This document shows, piece by piece, positions 6,753-12,031 of a stretch of 12,031 nucleotides of DNA (its first letter is position 1; every line of letters begins with the position of its first letter). The stretch comes from Bacillota bacterium (GTDB lineage Bacteria; Bacillota; Bacilli; Lactobacillales; Streptococcaceae): positions 1-12,031 of the forward strand of contig JAJXWC010000058.1 in the NCBI GenBank assembly GCA_021781855.1. Reading direction: 5' to 3'. The notes below the pieces were generated by a model. The model saw only the letters and a program-made list of their open reading frames with translations. It did not search any database and had not been told where the DNA came from. A program made the translations under genes and the position numbers.

Positions 6753-8174
6753 ATGAGTTCCCTTGAAAAAATAAATTATAAGAATTTTATTATTCCTATT
6801 GTCATTGGTCTAGTTATATGGCTTTTATCGCCTATCAAACCAGCCGGTTTGTCAATGGCTGCTTGGCATATGTTTGCAATTTTCATTGCTACTATTGTTG
6901 CGCTTATTACCAAACCTTTGCCGATTGGATCGATTGCACTGATTGGTTTTACGCTTACGGTGCTTACAGGAACAGTTCCGATGGCAACGGCGATTACGGG
7001 TTTTGGAAATTCGAGCATCTGGCTCATTGCATTGGCATTTTTTCTTTCGCGAGGATTTATCAAAACAGGATTAGGTCGACGAATTGCATTAATTTTTGTT
7101 CGAACTTTTGGTAGAAAAACGCTGGGACTAGCCTATTCGATTGTTGGTGTAGATTTGATTTTGGCACCTGCAACACCAAGTAATACGGCTCGTGGCGGTG
7201 GGATTGTTCACCCTATTGTGAAATCCATTTCTCATGCGCTTGGCTCGGACCCAGAAAATCACACTGAAGGCAAAGTTGGTTCATTTCTTGCTTTTACACA
7301 ATATCAAGCGAATGTTGTTACTTCTGCGATGTTTCTTACTGCTGAGGCCGGCAATCCGATTGCTTATGCTTTGGCATTGAAAGCAGGGATTCATTTATCC
7401 TGGTTCATTTGGTTTTTAGGCGCGCTTGCCCCAGGACTTGTGGCTTTAATTTTGGCGCCGCTGGTCATCTATAAACTTTATCCACCGCAAATAAAAGAAA
7501 CTCCTGGCGCAAAAGATTGGGCGCAAAAAGAATTAGAAACTCAAGGGAAGATTTCTACAGCCGAAAAAATTATGTTAGGTACTTTCCTTTTGGCTTTGGT
7601 GCTTTGGATTGCTGGAAGTTTCATTGGTATGGATGCAACAACGGTTGGCTTTATTGCTATTGCGATTTTGCTTTTGACGGGAGTGCTCACTTGGAAAGAT
7701 ATTCTTGATGAAGGAGGGGCTTGGAATACGTTCTTCTGGTTCTCTGTACTGGTCATGATGGCAGGACAGCTCAATGAGCTGGGCTTTATTTCATGGCTTT
7801 CTACAGATGTGAGTAAAGTGCTTCATGGTTTACCTTGGTTCGCTGTTCTGGTTATTGTTTTACTTGCTTATTTCTATATTCATTATATGTTTGCTTCGGA
7901 GACGGCACATACCACAGCATTGTACTCGGCAGCACTTGCATTGACTTTGGCAGGTGGTGTTCCGCCTATGCTTGCCGCACTGATGATTGGTTATTTCGGA
8001 AATCTACTTGGCTCAACCACACATTATGCTTCAGGTCCAGCGCCAGTGGTCTTTGGCTCAGGTTTTGTGAAACAAAATGACTGGTGGCGTCTGTGCTTCA
8101 TTTTAGGATTAATGTATATTATTATTTTCTTGACGATTGGCACGGGTTGGATGAAAATCATTGGTATTTGGTAA
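6753..8174 (+). CDS. DASS-family dicarboxylate transporter (CitT/TtdT-like)
   Basis: A 473-residue polytopic membrane protein of the divalent anion:sodium symporter family, in the branch with CitT/TtdT-like antiporters (citrate, tartrate, succinate, 2-oxoglutarate/malate). It shows about 11-12 hydrophobic segments, the substrate-site motif PSNTARGGGIVHP (S143-N144-T145) in the first half and the matching LGSTTHYASGPAPV (S421-T422-T423) in the second. AAAGGAG precedes the start. It follows the fumarase gene after 255 bases containing a repeat, probably with its own promoter. Context suggests uptake of fumarate or malate, possibly in exchange for a product. This differs from the AEC or 2-HCT carriers often paired with malolactic enzymes. 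A strong terminator follows. Family firm; substrate inferred. Confidence 0.9.
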   Translation: MSSLEKINYKNFIIPIVIGLVIWLLSPIKPAGLSMAAWHMFAIFIATIVALITKPLPIGSIALIGFTLTVLTGTVPMATAITGFGNSSIWLIALAFFLSRGFIKTGLGRRIALIFVRTFGRKTLGLAYSIVGVDLILAPATPSNTARGGGIVHPIVKSISHALGSDPENHTEGKVGSFLAFTQYQANVVTSAMFLTAEAGNPIAYALALKAGIHLSWFIWFLGALAPGLVALILAPLVIYKLYPPQIKETPGAKDWAQKELETQGKISTAEKIMLGTFLLALVLWIAGSFIGMDATTVGFIAIAILLLTGVLTWKDILDEGGAWNTFFWFSVLVMMAGQLNELGFISWLSTDVSKVLHGLPWFAVLVIVLLAYFYIHYMFASETAHTTALYSAALALTLAGGVPPMLAALMIGYFGNLLGSTTHYASGPAPVVFGSGFVKQNDWWRLCFILGLMYIIIFLTIGTGWMKIIGIW

Positions 8175-8214
8175 AATCAAGCGCATTTCGATAAGAAAAA
8201 ATAATAGATTATTG

Positions 8215-8253
8215 AAAGAAAAAATTCACGAGAAAATCGTGGATTTTTTCTTT
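8215..8253. terminator. Strong intrinsic terminator
   Basis: A stem of up to 17 bp with one G-U pair (8215-8231 with 8237-8253) around a GAAAA loop. It is A-rich on the 5' side and T-rich on the 3' side (T6-C-T4), so it could work in both directions. It separates the transporter from the ATPase gene and ends just before the FNR-type box. Confidence 0.8.
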
Positions 8254-8255
8254 TC

Positions 8256-8269
8256 TTGATGGTCATCAA
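8256..8269. promoter_or_regulatory. FNR/Flp-type operator upstream of the metal ATPase
   Basis: TTGATGGTCATCAA is a perfect TTGAT-N4-ATCAA site. Its centre (8262.5) is 29.5 bases before the first base of the TATAAT at 8292, placing it at about -41.5 relative to a start near 8304. That is the class II activator position. The regulator encoded at 11430 has the matching recognition helix. Confidence 0.75.
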
Positions 8270-8291
8270 GTTTTGCTGTGACCAAGCACGC

Positions 8292-8297
8292 TATAAT
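8292..8297 (+). promoter_or_regulatory. -10 box of the metal ATPase gene
   Basis: TATAAT, 33 bases before the ATG. No recognisable -35 hexamer is present; the FNR-type box occupies that place, as expected for an activator-dependent promoter. Confidence 0.65.
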
Positions 8298-8329
8298 TTA
8301 GTTATCAGGAAAATGAGAGAGGCTGAAAG

Positions 8330-10201
8330 ATGAAAGTTCAAAGATTTATTCAAACCAATTCAAACAAATTGACCTTTATAAGTGCGGTTTTGATTGTACT
8401 CGCATTTATTGGAAGGTTTATGAGACTTGAATGGTTAGATGTGAGTGGAATGTTGCTTGCGTCAATCATCGGCTTTATACCTGTTGCGATTCATGCTTGG
8501 CAAGGGCTTAAAGTCAAACAGATTTCGATTGATTTGCTCGTGTCAATCGCGGTAATCGGCGCACTTGTCATTGGCGAGTATGATGAAAGTGCGATTGTGA
8601 CTTTTCTTTTTGCTTTCGGAGGATTGCTGGAAAAGAAAACGCTCGAAAAAACGCGGTCAAGTATCAAAGAATTAACTCAAATGGCACCTGCCACCGCACT
8701 ATTAGCAGATGGAGAAGAAATTGACATTGACGAAGTGGAAGTTGGCGACAAACTTTTAGTTAAGACGGGAAATCAAGTTCCTGTTGATTGCATTGTTGTT
8801 GAAGGTTCAGGTTATGTCAATGAAGCTAGTATCACAGGCGAATCACGTGAAGTGAAAAAAACAGTTGGCGATAAAGTATTTGCAGGTTCGATTTTAGAAA
8901 ATGGAACCTTGTATGTCGAGACACTAAAAATTGGTGAAGACACAACATTTGGCAAAATTATTGAGCTTGTTGAAGAAGCACAAGATACTAAATCACCCGC
9001 TGAAAGATTCATTGACCGTTTCGCCAAATATTATACACCAACGGTGCTTGTACTCGCCGTATTTGTCTTTGTGTTCAGCCGAAATTTGAATTTGGCAATT
9101 ACAATTTTGGTGTTAGGCTGTCCTGGTGCGCTCGTGATTGGCGCGCCTGTCAGTAATGTTGCGGGTATTGGTAATGGTGCAAAACACGGTGTTCTCATCA
9201 AAGGCGGAGATGTGATGAATACTTTTAGCCATATTGATACACTGCTGTTTGACAAAACAGGTACGCTGACAAAGGGCAATACAGAAGTTGTTGCACTCAA
9301 GACTTATCAAGCCTCTGACGAGCTTGTCAAACGTGTAGCAGCAGCCGAAAGTCAATCTGAACACCCGCTTGCAACCGCACTTGTACGTTATATTGGATTT
9401 GACGGCCTTATCAAATTTGATAAAACCGATGTGGTCAAAGGTCAAGGGGTTATCGCAGACGATTTGCTGATTGGCAACGAGAAGTTGCTTGCGGAAAATG
9501 GAATTCATTTAACCAATGAACAAAAAGCGGATTTGACAGAGATTCAATCTCGCGGAGCTTCAACAGTTTTAGTTGCCGAGCGGAATATTCGGGCGGTGGA
9601 TAACAAAAATGAATTGCGCTTGATTTACGGTATCGCAGATGAAATTCGTCCAGCTGTCAAAGAAGCTCTTGAAGAATTACGTCGTGAAGGGATTTCGCAC
9701 ATGATTATGCTGACGGGGGACAATGAGGCTACCGCTCAAGCTGTAGCAGCTCAACTCGGAATTGATGAAGTGCGGGCCAATCTCATGCCCGAACAAAAGG
9801 CAGAAATTGTCAAAACACTCAAAGTTGAAGGCAAAAAAATTGCTTTCATCGGCGATGGGGTCAATGACAGTCCTTCGCTTGCCCTTGCCGACATTGGTAT
9901 TGCAATGGGCTCAGGCACTGATGTCGCAGTAGAAACTTCAGATATCGTGTTGATGAAATCTAGTTTTGACGAACTTGTTCACGCTTATGGTCTGTCAAAA
10001 CGTACAGTTGGCAACATGAAACAGAATATTGTGCTAGCGATTGCTGTCGTCGTCTTTCTGCTTACAGGTTTAATTCTTGGTGGTACAGGTCTTGTTGGTC
10101 AATTCGTCAATATGAGTACAGGAATGTTCGTTCACGAAGCCTCAATTTTGCTGGTAATTGTGAATGCCATGCGGCTGATTAACTACCAATCAAAAAGGTA
10201 A
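8330..10201 (+). CDS. P1B-type metal-transporting ATPase with CPG motif
   Basis: A 623-residue heavy-metal P-type ATPase without an N-terminal metal-binding domain. It has about eight membrane segments: four before the actuator loop, two in the middle, two at the C-terminus. Motifs: actuator TGES (169-172), phosphorylation site DKTGT (D308), the P1B marker SEHP (H345-P346) and hinge GDGVND (508-513). The transmembrane metal motif reads GCPGALVIG (C264-P265-G266); most relatives have CPC, or SPC in the P1B-4 group. The last membrane segment has HEAS (602-605), closer to the HEG of P1B-4 pumps (iron or cobalt export) than to the HDG of Zn/Cd pumps. It probably exports a divalent metal such as Fe(II), Co(II) or Zn(II); the metal cannot be fixed from sequence. 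AGAGAGG precedes the start. Predicted FNR/Flp-activated, monocistronic or read into the next genes. Confidence 0.92.
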   Translation: MKVQRFIQTNSNKLTFISAVLIVLAFIGRFMRLEWLDVSGMLLASIIGFIPVAIHAWQGLKVKQISIDLLVSIAVIGALVIGEYDESAIVTFLFAFGGLLEKKTLEKTRSSIKELTQMAPATALLADGEEIDIDEVEVGDKLLVKTGNQVPVDCIVVEGSGYVNEASITGESREVKKTVGDKVFAGSILENGTLYVETLKIGEDTTFGKIIELVEEAQDTKSPAERFIDRFAKYYTPTVLVLAVFVFVFSRNLNLAITILVLGCPGALVIGAPVSNVAGIGNGAKHGVLIKGGDVMNTFSHIDTLLFDKTGTLTKGNTEVVALKTYQASDELVKRVAAAESQSEHPLATALVRYIGFDGLIKFDKTDVVKGQGVIADDLLIGNEKLLAENGIHLTNEQKADLTEIQSRGASTVLVAERNIRAVDNKNELRLIYGIADEIRPAVKEALEELRREGISHMIMLTGDNEATAQAVAAQLGIDEVRANLMPEQKAEIVKTLKVEGKKIAFIGDGVNDSPSLALADIGIAMGSGTDVAVETSDIVLMKSSFDELVHAYGLSKRTVGNMKQNIVLAIAVVVFLLTGLILGGTGLVGQFVNMSTGMFVHEASILLVIVNAMRLINYQSKR

Positions 10202-10360
10202 CATGTTCCAAATCTCTGATTTGTGAGTTATCTCACTTTGTCACACTGTCAATGCTCGCCATCAACTGTACGCAAGACGACTTGTAACTTTTATCTGCTT
10301 AGCAAGCACGAAGAAAGCTGAAAAAGCAAAACAAGTTTGGGAATAACTTAATGAAAAATC

Positions 10361-10374
10361 TTGATACAAATCAA
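10361..10374. promoter_or_regulatory. FNR/Flp-type operator upstream of the HMA-dps-flp genes
   Basis: TTGATACAAATCAA is a perfect TTGAT-N4-ATCAA site. Its centre is 28.5 bases before the TATAAT at 10396, about -40.5 relative to a start near 10408. This is nearly the same geometry as the site before the ATPase gene. Confidence 0.75.
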
Positions 10375-10395
10375 TTTTTCAAATCAAAAAAAGGC

Positions 10396-10401
10396 TATAA
10401 T
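10396..10401 (+). promoter_or_regulatory. -10 box of the HMA-dps-flp transcript
   Basis: TATAAT, 31 bases before the ATG at 10432. The -35 position (ATTTTT region) does not resemble TTGACA, which fits activator dependence. Confidence 0.6.
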
Positions 10402-10431
10402 AAAAATATAAAAAGTAACGGAGGACAAAAA

Positions 10432-10659
10432 ATGTCAAAAGTAATCATGAAACTCGATGAACTCAGTTGTCCATCATGTATGGTAAAAATAGAAGGTGTT
10501 ATGAGTCAAACAGATGGCGTAACAAATGCCAAGGTTCTATTCAACGCAAGCAAAATCAAAGCAGAATTTGATGAAAATATTGTCAGCGCAGAAGAATTGG
10601 TCGCCAAAGTCGAAAAACTAGGCTATCTCGTCCAAAGTACAAAAGTAACTGCTGCCTAA
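10432..10659 (+). CDS. Free-standing heavy-metal-associated (HMA) domain protein
   Basis: A 75-residue protein that is a single HMA fold, as in copper chaperones and the N-terminal domains of metal ATPases. The metal motif is LSCPSC (Cys13, Cys16) instead of the classical GMTCxxC, and KLGY near residue 62 matches the usual C-terminal GY turn. The ATG at 10432 follows a strong GGAGG (10420-10424) and the predicted promoter. An upstream in-frame ATG at 10351 would read through the FNR-type box and -10, so it is rejected. It comes straight after a metal ATPase that lacks such a domain, so it may bind or deliver the pump's metal. It occupies the orfX position of an orfX-orfY-flp layout as I recall it from lactococci. 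The metal is unknown. Confidence 0.88.
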   Translation: MSKVIMKLDELSCPSCMVKIEGVMSQTDGVTNAKVLFNASKIKAEFDENIVSAEELVAKVEKLGYLVQSTKVTAA

Positions 10660-10730
10660 ATAAACATTTGACCCAGCAAATACGTACTGTCTACGCACTT
10701 CGTGTTGCGCAATACGACTTTATCTCAATA

Positions 10731-10740
10731 CCCCCCCCCC
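10731..10740 (+). repeat. Run of ten cytosines
   Basis: A (C)10 tract in the untranslated spacer between the HMA and dps genes, in otherwise AT-rich DNA. Such tracts tend to change length by slippage. It would lie within the mRNA if the two genes are cotranscribed. Confidence 0.9.
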
Positions 10741-10766
10741 GCATCTAAGGTGGCGAGCTGATATGC

Positions 10767-10835
10767 AGATATCAGGTTGCACCCTAACATCAGTGGGAGA
10801 GAAAAAATCCTTGACTGATGAAGTAATCATTTCAA
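10767..10835 (+). repeat. Interspersed intergenic repeat, copy upstream of dps
   Basis: A unit of about 69 bases: AGATATCAGGTT (10767-10778), then a 47-base part from ATCAGTGGGAGAG (10789) to TTCAA (10835). It aligns over its full length to the inverted copy at 6517-6585, and over the 47-base part to 3268-3314. It lies inside the HMA-dps spacer, 53 bases before the dps start. Confidence 0.6.
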
Positions 10836-10888
10836 CCCAGCAAGTGCTGCTTCATCGCTGCAAAATACATAGAAAGAGAAAATATACA

Positions 10889-11437
10889 ATGAAAGAAACA
10901 CTAATAATAGAAGAAAAATACGCAAAAGAAGTCGCAAAATCCGACGTTGACCACCATAAACCAACAGCAGGCGCCATGTTAGGTCATGTATTAGCTAATC
11001 TTTTCATGGAAAAAGTCCGCCTGACTCAAGCAGGAATTTACGCCAAAAGTCCAATCGAACGTGAGCATTTCCGTGAAATTGCTGCAAAAGAAGATGAATT
11101 TTTCTATAAAATTTCTGATTTACTTCTTGATGAAAACGAAATTGTTCCATCAACTGTTGAAGAATTTTTACGCTATCACAAATTCATCACCGACGACCCT
11201 AAAGCAAAATACTGGACAGACGAAGCACTTTTCGAAAGTTTCATTAATGATTTTCAGAATCAAAATCTCTTTATCACTCGTGCTGTAAAGCTTGCCAATC
11301 AAGAAGAGAAGTTTGCGCTGTCTGCGGGAGTGGTTGAGTTATATGGCTATAATCTCAATATCATTCGTCATTTGGCAGGGGACCTCGGGAAAACACCTAC
11401 TGATTTTAGAGACGAAGAGGACGAAGAAGATGACTGA
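10889..11437 (+). CDS. dps: Dps-like ferritin-fold DNA-protection protein
   Basis: A 182-residue helical protein that fits the Dps/ferritin-like family: an N-terminal lysine-containing extension, then four long helices (about 28-50, 55-80, 110-137, 140-165) and a very acidic tail (FRDEEDEEDD). Dps proteins form 12-subunit shells that protect DNA and bind iron. By eye, the usual ferroxidase Asp and Glu of the second helix align with Tyr73 and Asp77, so the classical iron site looks altered. I recall that the two lactococcal Dps proteins with known structures also lack a standard site. The ATG at 10889 is used because translation matching the family starts there, after AGAAAGAG; the longer frame from 10763 would run through the intergenic repeat. 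Its last eight bases overlap the next gene, so the two are coupled. It sits in the orfY position of the flp-type operon. Confidence 0.75.
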   Translation: MKETLIIEEKYAKEVAKSDVDHHKPTAGAMLGHVLANLFMEKVRLTQAGIYAKSPIEREHFREIAAKEDEFFYKISDLLLDENEIVPSTVEEFLRYHKFITDDPKAKYWTDEALFESFINDFQNQNLFITRAVKLANQEEKFALSAGVVELYGYNLNIIRHLAGDLGKTPTDFRDEEDEEDD

Positions 11438-12031
11438 GTACCATGCACATCTAAATCACGACGAACATCATTGTGTCCAGCTTGTGCCACTTTTCAATCA
11501 GCTGTCTCCCGAAGAACTCGCTCAAGTTGAGCAAATTGTTCATCACAAAAAGTTTGAAAAAGGTGAAATGATTATCAATCCTTTGGCAGACCCGCAACTC
11601 ACCATTCTTGCCCACGGACTTCTCAAAATGTACCAACTTTCCGCAAGCGGCAAAGAACAACTCTTGCGCGTTGTTGAACCAGGCGGTTATGAAGGAGAAA
11701 ATGCGCTTTTTGGCGCAATCAACGAAAATCTCTTTGGCGAAAGTCTCACAGACAGTACCGTATGCTTTCTTCGGCAAAAAGATTTCCGTGACCTACTCTT
11801 AAAATATCCAGAACTCAGCCTTCGTTTCCTCGAAATCAATGCTCAAAAATCATCACAAACACAGCAACAAGCACAATTTCTCATGATGGAGGACGTTGAA
11901 AGTCGTATCGCCAATTATCTCCTGCAGCTCGCCAAAGTGGCAGATTCGAATTTTGTCACCCTTCCAATGAAAATGAAAGACCTCGCAGCTTTCGTTGGAA
12001 CAACACCAGAAACTATTTCACGCAAATTCAA
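11430..12031 (+). CDS. flp: FNR/Crp-family regulator (Flp-like), 3' end outside window
   Basis: The reading frame is open to the window edge (200 codons plus two bases), so the C-terminus is missing. It has an N-terminal cyclic-nucleotide-binding-like beta-roll (residues about 20-115, GGYEGENALFG), a dimer helix (about 125-150) and a winged helix-turn-helix with PETISRKF at the end of the visible part. E-x-x-S-R in the recognition helix is the FNR pattern for TTGAT half-sites. There is no N-terminal Cys cluster for an Fe-S centre; only Cys15 and Cys112 are present. That fits the Flp type, in which a Cys pair forms a redox-sensitive disulfide. The first 14 residues hold five His. The start overlaps dps (ATGACTGA), so it is cotranscribed. 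It probably activates the ATPase gene and its own operon through the two boxes. Confidence 0.9.
   Translation, partial: MTEYHAHLNHDEHHCVQLVPLFNQLSPEELAQVEQIVHHKKFEKGEMIINPLADPQLTILAHGLLKMYQLSASGKEQLLRVVEPGGYEGENALFGAINENLFGESLTDSTVCFLRQKDFRDLLLKYPELSLRFLEINAQKSSQTQQQAQFLMMEDVESRIANYLLQLAKVADSNFVTLPMKMKDLAAFVGTTPETISRKF

Noticed and set aside
10351..10431. Earlier in-frame ATG for the HMA gene
   Set aside because: This extension would translate the FNR-type box and the -10 box, whereas ATG 10432 has a strong GGAGG and begins the HMA fold.
10763..10888. Earlier in-frame ATG for the Dps-like gene
   Set aside because: The extra 42 residues come from the interspersed repeat, do not resemble a Dps N-terminus, and no ribosome binding site precedes that ATG.
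11451..11777. 108-codon minus-strand frame
   Set aside because: It is a shadow of the FNR/Flp-like gene, whose plus-strand frame is open to the window end with clear family motifs.

Overview
The window looks like chromosome of a Lactococcus or a close lactic streptococcal relative. The DNA is AT-rich, with AGGAG-type ribosome binding sites and many extended -10 (TGnTATAAT) promoters. The gene families are also typical: a malolactic-type enzyme, and a P-type ATPase / metal-binding protein / Dps / FNR-like-protein group laid out like the lactococcal flp operons. There are no phage, IS transposase, rRNA, tRNA or CRISPR features.

Left part (1-2150). A small two-CxxC zinc-ribbon protein lies on the minus strand. 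It is followed on the plus strand by an unrecognised 159-residue protein and a 470-base gene-poor stretch holding a terminator, two identical extended -10 boxes and a strong hairpin. A DUF1275/YoaK-type membrane protein follows.

Middle (2230-8175). This is a dicarboxylic-acid module: a LysR-type regulator, a malolactic/malic-family enzyme, a class II fumarase whose start overlaps the enzyme's stop, and a DASS-family (CitT-like) anion transporter. The likely flow is uptake of fumarate, malate or a related diacid, fumarate to malate by the fumarase, then decarboxylation of malate to lactate (or pyruvate) plus CO2. A LysR-type T-N11-A palindrome sits near -63 of the enzyme promoter and a CcpA (cre)-like site covers its probable transcription start. 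A second, weaker cre-like site precedes the transporter. This suggests substrate induction plus catabolite repression.

Right part (8215-12031). After a strong terminator comes a metal and redox-stress group: a P1B-type metal ATPase with an unusual CPG (not CPC or SPC) transmembrane motif, a free-standing 75-residue HMA domain, a Dps-like ferritin-fold protein and an FNR/Flp-type regulator that runs off the window. Two perfect FNR-type boxes (TTGAT-N4-ATCAA) lie about 41 bases upstream of the predicted starts of the ATPase and of the HMA-dps-flp transcripts. The encoded regulator carries the ETISR helix expected to read TTGAT. I infer one auto-regulated regulon handling a metal, perhaps Fe or Zn, under changing redox conditions. 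This is the most interesting part of the window.

Between the genes, at least three and probably four copies of a short interspersed repeat occur (411-443, 3268-3314, 6517-6585 inverted, 10767-10835). A run of ten C's lies inside the HMA-dps spacer.
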